Source of the DNA: Umbilicaria muhlenbergii
Taxonomy: Eukaryota; Ascomycota; Lecanoromycetes; Umbilicariales; Umbilicariaceae
NCBI GenBank assembly: GCA_000611775.1
Contig: KK106984.1
Coordinates: 898,364-962,363, forward strand
Length of the DNA stretch: 64,000 nucleotides
Direction of reading: 5' to 3'
Shown piece after piece: positions 47,221 to 58,200 of the stretch (positions within the stretch are counted from its first letter, which is position 1; the number at the start of each line of letters is the position of its first letter). The notes beneath the pieces were generated by a model. The model had not been told where the DNA came from. It searched no databases and saw only the letters and a list, made by a program, of their open reading frames with translations. The position numbers and the translations under genes were made by a program.

Positions 47221-50200
47221 TTACCCCCTCAACCCCCCTAACTCCCCCCCTCCATCCACCCAAACCCCCACCACCCTCCTATCAACCCTCACCCCCTCCG
47301 TCCCCCCCACAACCAAAGTCTTCCCAAAATAAACATCCACAACCCTCAAAACCGGCTGGATCCACCCCCCCCTGACCGCAGAAAAAATTTCATACCTGAC
47401 AGTCCGCCGATTAAGCGGCACCAATTGCAACGTCATGAACTTCGCCCCACTGAACGCGAAATCCTCGTTCGCTTCCATCGTGAGCGTGAAAGTGAGGACG
47501 TGCATAGAGGGGTTCTCGAGGGTGTATTCTAGATGCACGAGCCCTGGCATGGTTGGCGAATTGTGTGCAGCGAGGAGGACGCGGGGTTCGCCGAAGGGGA
47601 CGAGGAGTTGGGGTACAGGGAGGGAGGTGATGGTGGAGGGGCCCCCAGAGGGGTGGTCTCTGCGCCAGCGGATCTGGAGTTGGAGATCTATGGGCGAGGG
47701 TCGCTGGTCATCTAGGGATGATTTCTGCGCTGTGAGGTGGAATTTGTGTTCGTGGAGGTCGGTGGGGGCGATGGTACGGGGTTCGGTGGTGCGGGGGGAG
47801 ACGGTGCAGGTGGCCGCGTTTTTGGCTTCGGTGATGGGTAAGGTTACGGCTTCGATGACGAGGGGCTCTGCTGCGAAAGAGGCGATTCTTGCGGTTAGGG
47901 ACCAGCTTTGGATGAGACCGTGTGCTGCGTTGGCGTTGTCCTGCTCGTCGTTTACGTGGAAGTAACTCGGCCATGGCTCGGGATGCACGCAGGGCCAAAA
48001 GACGTAGTTGGCTTCGAAAGGGCCTACAAATGCAATGTCCGTGGTGAAAGTCTTCGATATGGGTGTTTCCGGGTCCGATGAAAGATGATAGAGCGTTTTG
48101 GCCTCGAGTACAAATGAGGCCGCGTCTGGTTCTGCGCGAAACAAGATGGTTTCTGTTCGTGACGCAGAGGGCGAAAGTAGTCCTAAATTGTACGTAGGGA
48201 GATGGCTGCTTTGCGAGTCGAGAACATTTCCGGGGGACCTTGCTTCGTCGCCATCAGCACCTTCTACGTCTGACGCCCATGTCAGCTCCGGGATTGGTGC
48301 AGACTGGCCAAGGAGTCGAACGTCGAGTGCGACATTTGCCTCTTCGTCTTCTTCATTGACGATGTGGATACTAATCGCAACATGCTCATCTGTATAGTAC
48401 GTGCTGCGCAAGTTGGGCAGTCTAATATTCATTTTCGGCGGCTTTGGAAGAATCTTGACCACGATGCCGAGCTTACTTGGGAGCTTTTTCTTCGCTATAC
48501 CTGCTTGTCTTTCTAGCCACCATTGTTCTGAAGTGCTCATCTCATGGAAGGGTACTATTACGTCCATATCAAAAAGCTGTTCTTTGATGCAAAGGGTTGC
48601 GCTGATCGCCTTATTGTCCCCTGCTTCTCGGGGCACAAAGTTAAGCGTGAAAGCCTTGGCGATGCCTGGAATGAAGCTCAGGTCACTAGAGCCAATCATG
48701 GAATGCCTGATTTTCGAAGCTGTGAAAGTCGAGGGCGAAGACTCATCATTAGTTGACGGTGCTTCATGCAACAGGACATGGTATAGATGATCTGGCCCAT
48801 TGCGTGCTGCAGCTGTAGATTGCATTGAACCATCGTGCGTGATCGTAATATCCATCGGGGATCCCCCGATCACGAGTCTGACTTCTGATAGGGTTATCGG
48901 TGCTGAGTTCTCATGGGCTCGAGAAGTGATAATCAACTGTGAAGGGAGATCCTCGCCCACATGTCCTTCTGCAACACCGAATACGAAAGTAACGGTTACT
49001 GCCATTGGGTCAGACATAGAGACAACCGGCTCACAGCTCTCAACTCTAACTTACAGCATGATGCAATGTCTTCAGCTTGTAACACCACGCTGGGGCGAGA
49101 CTTCGATAGTTGCAGACCGTCCAAGCACGTTGAAAGGTCATACCGCCAGCCAGGCCTAGGCTTTACAGCTGATCGGGACAATCGTTAGCAGTTCATCAAC
49201 TTTGGGCGAAACCTCACACAAGGCATCCAAGATGCAGTCCTCACCTCTGCTCATCAACTCCCACTCAACAAAGAGCAATGTCTCGGCATCTCCGGTATGG
49301 CGTGCCGATTCTCTCAACAGCCAAGCCACTTCTTCCACCAAGTGCCACCAACCTGCTTGCCGCCAGCTTAATTTGTGCCAAAGTGATTTCAACAACTGTA
49401 TCGTATCACTCCAGTGCCCCGATTGTGCAAGTTCGCGTGCGATGTCAAGCTCCAATCTCTCCACAGCCCGTATTTGATGACGTTTGGCAAACTGATGGGC
49501 AGATTTGCGCAGAGTGTCCACAAGTAACTGGGAGTGATCGAAGTCTTCAATTTCTGCTCCAGGAAACCCGAAGTGAGAGGCTGGTCGGTGCTCAGGGGCG
49601 TAACGATCTTCTTTTGATACAGAGGCAAGCCTCCGCCGCGCTCGAGTGTGCCTAACCGAATGGTTGAGCCAGTACCCTTCATGATGGAGCATCTCCCAAG
49701 GCAAAAACCTTTCACCTCGTTCGATGGCTTTCTCAAGGGAGGCGTATATTGCAATCGGCTTTGTGGGCTGGACGTCTGGAACTCTAGGCTGCTCCGGTAT
49801 TGCGAAAATAGGGAGCTTGGCTCTCTCAATAGTCTCTGCCATTATGCTAGACCAATTGGCCTCCCACGCCTCCCATCCTTCTTTCAAAGGTCCCTTGCCA
49901 TTGCGGTCGACAATGTCCTGCACCCTTGCTCTATGACTTGACCACGATTGCACAGCTGAGGTTGTCTGCCCATTCCAAAGAAGACAACGAAGGATGCGGA
50001 TAGCGAGCACATCTGCCAACAACCTATATTCATTGAATCGAGGATCGGAACTAGCTATGCTCCCGAACATATCTTCGGAAAACAGACCTTGGTATGCTCC
50101 CTCGAAACTACGTGCGGCCGCATCCATCTCTTGACGAAACTCTGCAAAGACCCCCAATTTGAATTCATACCGAACGTTCCAGCCCTGGCTCGAAAGCGCT

Positions 50201-51258
50201 TGCGTCGTACCAGCGTTCGGAGGCGTAGAGGACCCACGATTTTTTTTCCGTCGCGCGCGTTTAGAAAGATCACGATAGTACTCGATGCAAGAAGGGTAGA
50301 TCGCGGACAATATAGTCCCTACAAATCCTCTCAGCTCGACGGTAGAGAAGTCAGGCGGCAGAAAGAACATGGAGTTCTTAGGATCTAAGCCGGTAGCTTT
50401 TCGAATATTTGCCAACCGCTCATCGATGTCAGCGTCGAATTCGTATGGCTCGCTCACAAGGACGACAACAAGTCGGATCTTGTACGAAGAAGCAAATATT
50501 GAGCTTCTTATAGCGTTGATCTCGATCTTTAGTTGATTGTCACGTAAGGTGCTGAGATTGGGATCGGAGGTGAAGTTGAGAAAGACGATAAAAACAGAAG
50601 GGAGCAAAGTCTGATGCTTGAGGATCCACAAAGGACTCAACAAGCCATCAGGGAAAGTAGGCGACCCTGGGGTTAGAGGAGACAGTGGAGAGTGCAGTAC
50701 GGGACTTTGTGAGAGACTACGCAAAGTGTTCTGGACAACAGGTGGTAGTGTTGGAGGCGTAGACGGATTCGCTTTACGGGGTGGCAAGACATAACCCTAT
50801 ACTAGCCATCAGCACCGTCTTTTAAACCTCAGTGGGTTTGAGAAAAGCGCACAAGCAAGTCGCCTCGGGGGCGCCTCTGCGTGCTGGACGCTCGAGCTGT
50901 TTGCCCCGTTGGAACTGAAGGTAAGAAGTAATGATAACAGCAACACAGCAAGAAAATTCGGAGATTTCGTTCTCACCTTCCCGATCGCCTTTATCTTGAA
51001 TCCCATAGTCCCCATCTTGCCTCTGCCTGGGCGCCCATTCCAGGGGGCATCCTGGCCATCAAGCTCCAAGAATATGCCCAAGAGCTCATCAGCACTCGGG
51101 CCGGTGACTGGAGGTAACTCTGATGGAATACCAGTCCCTCGTTCTTCGAGTAAAGCATATGGAACTTTCTCATGGCCATGGGGAGGTTGCGAACCCAGGC
51201 CGGACAGAATTACAAGAGGGACATTGTGGGCAACGAAGCTTGAGGGGTAGGCTTCCAT
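47221..51258 (-). CDS. TRAPPC11: TRAPP complex subunit 11 (foie gras / gryzun family)
   Basis: Predicted 1,246 aa from exons 51258-50977, 50796-49167 and 49049-47221. The N-terminus MEAYPSSFVAHNVPLVILSG and GTGIPSELPPVTG, then IGKGYVLPPRKA across intron 1, match fungal TRAPPC11. The foie-gras domain is at about 250-560 with GWNVRYEFKLGVFAEFRQEM, EAWEANWSSIM, RHTRARRRLAS and SHFGFPG. The C-terminal half is the gryzun-type beta-rich region (AEGHVGEDLPSQLIITSRA, FEANYVFWPCVHPEPWPSYF). The second intron (49050-49166, GTAAAG..GTAAG) is the only junction I am unsure of; it joins VPIS to FRVESCEP and keeps frame. TRAPPC11 acts in ER-to-Golgi tethering and autophagy. Confidence 0.9.
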
Positions 51259-51768
51259 GTTCTGTATTGGGTGTAGAGATTCTGGAAAATGGGAGGGACG
51301 TCATGATGCATCTACATCATTCAGAATAAGTAGCTGTTTGCAACTTGGGAGCCCCTCCAAAATTTAGTAACAGAAGCGGTTTCGAGACATCCTTAGCGTG
51401 AAGATTGCGGTCTCGAGTACTTTAAGACCGACGGACGCACTGGGCGTCCAAATTAGCTCGTTTACTTATGGAGTATTCAAGAGGGTCCTCACTATCACTG
51501 GGATCTGCCAACCGTTGTAAGCCCAAGCCTGAAAGTTCCAGTGACGGGCCGGTGGCATTGGAACGGAAGGCCATTCAGAAAGGGACGTGAGGCTTTCGAA
51601 CGGCGCGACTTCGCTTCGGATGACGTATCTACGGAAGGATTCATAAATTCGCAACATGCGTCTTACTCTCCATTAGCAGCACTCGGAATCCTGCCTGCCC
51701 ATTGACGGGATGGCTTCTTCACTCTTCAAACCATCACCGGCTAGATAGCACGAAGACAAACAAAGGAA
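51259..51768. promoter_or_regulatory. Divergent promoter TRAPPC11 / HEM25
   Basis: 510 bp between divergent start codons. No clear core element stands out by eye. Confidence 0.45.
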
Positions 51769-52817
51769 ATGTCAAATGGCAGTCAGTCGCGATCCTCATC
51801 TTGTAAGAACCCATGCCTTGATCCCTCTCGGAGTCCGATCTGTATCATGACCGCCATCTAATCCGCGCAGCTTTCCACTTCGCAGCCGGCCTTGGCTCTG
51901 GGGTCCTCTCCGCCTGTCTGCTTCAGCCTGCCGATCTCCTCAAAACCCGCGTCCAACAGTCCTCCTCAGCCTCCCTAACGGTTGTCTTCCGCGCCATCAC
52001 CAGAAGTCCACACCCACTGCGGCAACTCTGGCGCGGCACCCTTCCCTCGGCACTCCGGACAGGTATTGGCTCTGCGCTCTACTTCTCCAGCTTGAACGCC
52101 CTGCGCCAGCATGTTGCACAATCCAACCTCCTTGCTGCCGGCGGCAACGCTTCGCATGAGCACGCAAAATACTCGTCCTCATCCTTACCCAGACTCTCGA
52201 ACACTGCGAATCTCGCTACAGGCGCCTTTGCTCGGGCATCGGTTGGCTTCGTCATGATGCCCATCACAGTGATCAAAGTACGCTATGAGTCGAGTTTGTT
52301 TTCCTACAAATCGATCTGGGGTGCGACGACATCCATCTTGAAGACGGAGGGCATCAAGGGCTTTTTCTCAGGCTTTGGGGCTACCGCTATTCGGGATGCG
52401 CCGTATGCTGGATTATACGTACTGTTCTATGAACAGTCGAAGCGCCAGTTAAGCAGCTTACAAGAGGTGGCCCCTCTTCCTCAAAGTCTGGCACTCGGGA
52501 GCAGTGGCATGAAGAAGACCACTTCCGCATCCATAAACTTCATATCCGGAGTCCTCGCTGCTGGCCTAGCCACGGCTATCACAAATCCTTTCGATGCGGT
52601 CAAAACCCGCCTGCAGCTCATGCCCGGCAAGTATGGCAACATGATCAAAGCTGGGAAGCAGATGGTGATGGAAGATGGTTTTCGGAGCCTATTTGACGGA
52701 CTAGCGTTGAGGATGGGGAGGAAGGCAATGAGCTCCGCCTTGGCGTGGACGCTTTATGAAGAACTGATACGGCGTGCAGAAATGAAGTGGAGGGAAAAGG
52801 CGGAGAGTGTGCTTTGA
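51769..52817 (+). CDS. HEM25: Mitochondrial glycine carrier Hem25 (SLC25A38 family)
   Basis: Predicted 326 aa from exons 51769-51802 and 51871-52817 (intron GTAAGA..GCAG, CTAAT branch). Three carrier repeats each carry the Px(D/E)xx(K/R) signature: [22 protein letters not shown] (Asp replaced by Thr in the second, as in this subfamily) and [11 protein letters not shown]. Other conserved pieces are [50 protein letters not shown] and [20 protein letters not shown]. The carrier imports glycine into mitochondria for the first step of heme synthesis. Six membrane spans are expected from the fold. The first exon is only 34 nt ([11 protein letters not shown]). Confidence 0.94.
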
Positions 52818-53491
52818 AAAAGGTGGTGAGCGCACGACTAAACACGTAGAGTATCGTTGGATCTGGATGATGGATGGGCGAGTTGTGGTTCGTCATTGTA
52901 GGTCAAGGAGTATTGTTCGGGCCATTGTTAATATTGAATGGGATCGCAACCGGTGGCCATGCTTACATCGAGAGAAACCAAAGCGGCAGTCCTCAGTCGT
53001 AGGTCCCCTTGACTTCTCCACAGTTAGAAAAGACTCAGAGACAAACGTGATACGGGAGTGATAGAAGTCCCCAGGATCTCTAATCTCCACGCCAAGAATT
53101 AACAGACATCGCTTCCAATGTTGCGTTATTCAAAGGGTCCTCAGCTGAAGACTGCCTGCCACTCATGTTATGCCTAAGCGTGTGGCTTCAACTCCAGGCC
53201 CCTCAGGCCCACCCGCCTTCACTAGTCTTGCCAATCATGCCCATAATCCAACTACCTTCTCGTTACGCCACAAGCTTGTGCTGCGGCATCTCCGCTCCCT
53301 GCCCCCACATCACTTTGCCTTACTGAATCACCACTCTTGCGACCGCTTTTCTACTGTATTGTGTTGTTCCACGCTTGAGGTCTGAATGTCAGATCAGAAG
53401 CAGGACGCCCTCTTTATCACTTACTTCTTGCTTTACTTGCCATCGAGAAATTCAAATTTATCCCTGAGTGAATCCTTTTGGAAAATGAGCC
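52818..53491. other. Intergenic region between HEM25 and the UBTD1-like gene
   Basis: 674 bp containing the HEM25 3' UTR and the promoter and leader of the next gene. Nothing else recognised. Confidence 0.4.
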
Positions 53492-54513
53492 ATGGTACGA
53501 ATGTCCCCTAACGCCATGCTCCTCCGCCTCGCCACTGAAGGCGCACGAGCGCAATAGCACGTAATCCTAAGGTAGCCATGGCTTTACTAACTCGCACACT
53601 ACTATTATGTAGGGCTGCTGTCACTCGACTCCCCGCGATGATGCGCAATCCTCTCCATATTCTCCTTCGAGTGCACACGGCGAGTCCTCACGTGCGATAA
53701 CCTCCGTACCGAACCCTATTCTCGACACTCCTCGAGCCTCTTCCCATGAGCCAACCATCCCGCAACAAACACGATCACGAACATTGGGGTTGGGCGAACA
53801 ATTCAATCAACCTCTGCGTCCTCATGTGTGGAGTTCGAAAAGGCAGTGGACACGCCCAGAGCTCGACCAAGAAAGAGAAGAGTTCTTCGATACCAGGGTC
53901 ACGGGCCGACAGGAGATATGGTGTACTCTCAAAATGGCAGTCAGTCTACTGGCAGACGGCCAAGTACAGAATGCGCAAGGCATCCTAGACGCTTCGGGCG
54001 TGACAATACCGACAGGCGATTTGGCCAACGGGGCCTACGATGAGATGGGCAACTTCTATCAGATACCCGAGCAGGTCATCAGCGACCCTGTGAATATGGT
54101 TCTGGGCTCACAGGATGCCGCTGCTGGAAAGACAGAAGGCCCGACAACAGGAGAAGAGACGGACGAGGATGAGGTGGAACGGAGGAGAGAAGAGAAGGGA
54201 AAGGGGGTGCTCAAGAACGGGGACAGTGTCAAGGTCAGAGCAAGGCTAAGCGACAGAGGAGGCCCTGATGTGATAGTAATGCTTGGTAAAGAGCAAAATG
54301 TCAGGGTGTTGGTCCGGAGAGTGCAGGAAGTAGCTGGCGTAAGCAGTCTCCACGCTACATCAAGGCGAGCGATTTACTAATTCGAACTCGCAGGTTACCG
54401 GGAAGGGAAAAGTGAAGATAGCCTATCTAGGAAAAATCCTAAAGGATGGGGAGACTTTGCAGGCGCAGGGCTGGCGGGAGGGGCATGTGGTCAATGCCCT
54501 TGTGTTTCAGTGA
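53492..54513 (+). CDS. UBTD1/2-like ubiquitin-domain protein with N-myristoylation-type start
   Basis: Predicted 282 aa. Exon 1 is only the ATG (53492-53494) followed by intron 53495-53612 (GTACGA..GTAG); exons 53613-54338 and 54394-54513 follow. The join gives MGCCHSTPRDD, a Gly-2 with neighbouring Cys that suits N-myristoylation and palmitoylation, so membrane attachment is likely. The DC-UbP/UBTD N-terminal domain is at about 70-150: WTRPELDQEREEFFDTRVTG, EIWCTLKMAVSLLADGQVQN and AQGILDASGVTIPTGDL. An acidic linker leads to a C-terminal ubiquitin fold (about 205-282): VKVRARLSDRGGPDVIVMLG to IAYLGKILKDGETLQAQGW. Human UBTD proteins bind UBE2D-type E2 enzymes. No terminal Gly-Gly, so it is not a conjugated modifier. 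Confidence 0.9.
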
Positions 54514-55284
54514 TCTTCTGGTTCCGCATTGTATGAACATATCTGCATTTATGGTCACGGCGCAAGAAAGTGCTTGGTGCTTGGCAGTTGGCAGGGGTCT
54601 TTGGACATGTTTATATGATCTTGGGGGAAGACCGGATGAATCGACATGGGGTGTTCAACGAGGACTGTGGAAGCTGGCGAGCAATTAACATAGGGTATTG
54701 AGAATAAACACATGTCGTTGAATTGGCCAAATGAAAATTGGCCAAATGAAATGATCTGCGAGCTTACATGACTAGTATCATTTATCGGGTGAGATAGTGA
54801 AGCACTCGGGACCCCGACCCCTGAATCCGCCGTCTCACTCAGACTTTTCAGGGTCCGCAAAGTGGCGTGAGTGGCACGCCCCTCAGCCGCACATGTTGCC
54901 GACAGCGAGACTGAAACCGCCAAGCTTTTGCAGCGTCGTAACCCACTTGGGCATGTCCTCGCCGCCACGATAATAATCCTCCTGGTCGACTTGGAGTCGC
55001 AGCAGTTTACGACGCTACAGGCAAGACCGAGTCTCCTCGAAGTTGGTTTGCCAGTGCGATTAAAGACCTCGCTTCCTCTGCTCCGTACGATCAGCCCTTA
55101 GATCGTTAGTGGCATGCGATAACGCTCAATCTGTGAGGGTCGCGTTGTTCGCGACGGCTTGCGCGCTCGCTGTTGCAAGTGCGTCCGCTTTCTCGGAGGC
55201 GCTCAAGAAACTCATGAGGCTCCAGTTATTCCGGAAGTGCGGACGCTCGTCTGATCGACGGATGCCCTGACGAGTATCGACGAA
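54514..55284. other. Intergenic region upstream of CCH1
   Basis: 771 bp with the UBTD1-like 3' UTR and the CCH1 promoter. A direct repeat of AAATTGGCC/AAATGAAA words occurs near 54722-54750. No gene recognised. Confidence 0.4.
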
Positions 55285-58200
55285 ATGGCGTCCGATCACT
55301 TCAACCTGCGAAACCCCTCCACGCCTCAGTCGATACCATTGCAAGATCTATCACGACCTCCTGATTCAGGAGAGGCTAGCAACGATAGGATTACACACAA
55401 GAAGAGTCTCAGTGAGAGATTGTTCAGAGGTCGACAGTCTTTCAGTGAGAGGGTAAATACCTCCAGGCAATATGAACGGCTCTCAGAGGGATCTCCTACA
55501 GCTACGGATAGGAATACTTTGGATCTTCCACACGTTACTACGCCAAGGAATGCTCACCAACCACCAAGGATCTACGAAGACGGGGAGCTGTCGCCTCTTA
55601 GTCAACACGCTTTTCAGGCCGCCGTGAACTCAGTGAACTTGAATTTTGATGCATCGGCAGCACCAATAACACCAATCTCCGGCGCTCCTTCGGGCAGAGT
55701 CAGAAGCAGAAGCAGAAGCAGTCTAGGAATCATACCGGAAGCTGGAGGTGTAGATCTAACGCCATCGACGCCCCCAACGATGCTACTCAACGATGAGAGC
55801 GAAGGCTATTTCTCCCCTACGGAGAACGACAGAACTCCACTGACAGATCCACGGTACTTGCAACCAATTAGCGGAGCTTTCGGACCTACGCCATCCGGAC
55901 AACGGCAAGATAGAACTAGCATACAAAGTGTGCGTTTCAACGAAGGAACCTTATCTGGATCCATGCTGGGCGATGATTTAAATAACCTTGAAGCCGGTTC
56001 CCGAGCTATGAACAGAATGTCACGCTCTAGTGCACGATCAGCGGCATCGACGTACTTGTCTCCTTCAACAGCCACATCGCCCCTTTCAAGAGCTGGGACT
56101 ATGGTCCGAAAGATGTCCCAGCGCGTCGTCAATCTTAGCAATGAGCCAGAGATTATTGAGCAGAGTATTAGGCGACAAGCTTCTCTGAAGCAGGCAAGGT
56201 TGGAGGGCCCACCATCCTTTCCAGCAATGGACGAGTACGCGCATGACGAGCCCATCCTTACGCCTTCACCAATTGAGAAAGCTGCGCCATTGATCTCTGC
56301 TGGCAAACCGCAGCACAAGTGGCAGCAACAAGAGAATCCGCTAAAGGGGAAGACTCTCTGCATTTTTCCACCCGACAACTGGTTCCGGCTGCAGTTGTGT
56401 GAGATGCTAGTCCACCCTGCTACTGAGCCACTCATATTGCTCCTCATTTTCATCCAGACAATCCTTCTAACCATCGAAAATGCTGTACCTCTTCCAGATA
56501 ATCAACCAAGGAAGGCGGCTTGGGAAAACACCAAGATGAATTTCGCATTCCTACTCTTGTTCGTGATCTATACACTGGAAATCGTGGCACGAACCATCGT
56601 TTCCGGTTTCATCAAGAACGCTACAGAGTACAGTAGCTTAGATAAAGGGGTCGACTTGAAGAGCGCTCTTATTCGGAAGTTTCGGAATCTCTTTGCTCCC
56701 CAAAGAGAGCCATCAACTCAAAAGTCTACAACGCCTGCAAAATTTGACCCTGAACATCCATCGATAATGAGGTCTTTTACGGATATGCAACCGCAATCCG
56801 ATCAGCCAGGTCACTCGAGGCAACAGCAGCGGATACGACTAGCCCGGCGAGCGTTCCTGCGCCACTCATTTAATCGGCTTGATTTTCTAGCCGTCATCTC
56901 GTACTGGATCTCTTTCGGGTTTTCGCTTTCACAGCTTGATTCCAAGCAGCACGTTTGGGTATTTGAAATGCTCAGTTGCTTGCGCATCTTGAGACTATTG
57001 AATTTGACCATGGGTACATCTGTACGTACTCCCAGTGCTAGTATTTCCGACAGTTGCTAAGATCTCGACAGGTTATCTTACGAAGTCTGAAACAAGCAGC
57101 TCCGTTGCTGGTGCACGTTGCATTCCTCATCGGTTTCTTTTGGCTTCTCTTTGCGATTATCGGAGTTCAGAGCTTCAAGGCTTCGCTTCGACGAACCTGT
57201 GTATGGCAGGATCCAGATGGCTCCAGTTATACACAGAATTCCACTCCCAGTCAAGTACAATTCTGCGGAGGCTACATTAATAGCACTACGGGGAAAGCGA
57301 TGCCATGGCTCCGCTCAGATGGCATAAACAATGGCTCGGACTATCCTAAAGGCTACCTCTGCCCCGAAGGCTCGAAATGCATTGAAGGAAGTAATCCATA
57401 CAGCGGCACTGTAAGTTTCGACAACGTTCCTCAGGCCCTGCAGTTAGTGTTTGTCATAATGAGTGCCAATACGTTTTCCGATTTGCTTTACTATACCACA
57501 GAGAGCGATCATCTGGCCGCTGCTCTATGTGAGTTTCTCGCTCGCCCTAGTCGAGTCCAACGTCGCTAATGTTGTACAGACTTTGCGTTTGGTATTGTAA
57601 TCATGACTTTCTGGCTCATGAACTTGGTAAGGTCCATTGTCATCCACATGGCCATACTAGAAAACTCACTGAAGCAGCTTGTTGCCGTAATTACTTCTTC
57701 ATTTCAAGTCATCCGTGAAGAGAGCAAGGCGAGTGCATTTACGATAGACCAGCAGTAAGTCAACCGGCAACCCTGCTGGCAATCCAACGCTAGAGTCTCA
57801 TCGTAAATAGACCCATTGTCGTCGACGAACTGGAAGAGCCGAAACGCGTCGGTCCTTGGAAGCGGGCATATGAGAAGATAGCTTGGCTATGGATTATTGT
57901 CATCGTCTTTAGCTTGGTGGTTCAGTGTCTGCGGAGTGCGCAAATGTCGCCCAGCCGGGAGGCTTTCATCAGTAAGCTGTGTTGTTCTCTACCCACTGAT
58001 TTGGCAGCTTTCCTGACCTCATCTACTAGCCTATTCAGAGACCGTTGTGACTCTGATACTACTTCTTGAGATCCTTCTGCGCGTTGTGGTAGACTGGAGA
58101 AACTTTCACAAGGACAAGCGCAATTGGATTGACCTGGGCCTAGCAATTGTTACTGCCATCATTCAGATACCGCGCATCCGCAACTCTGGGCAACCTTATG

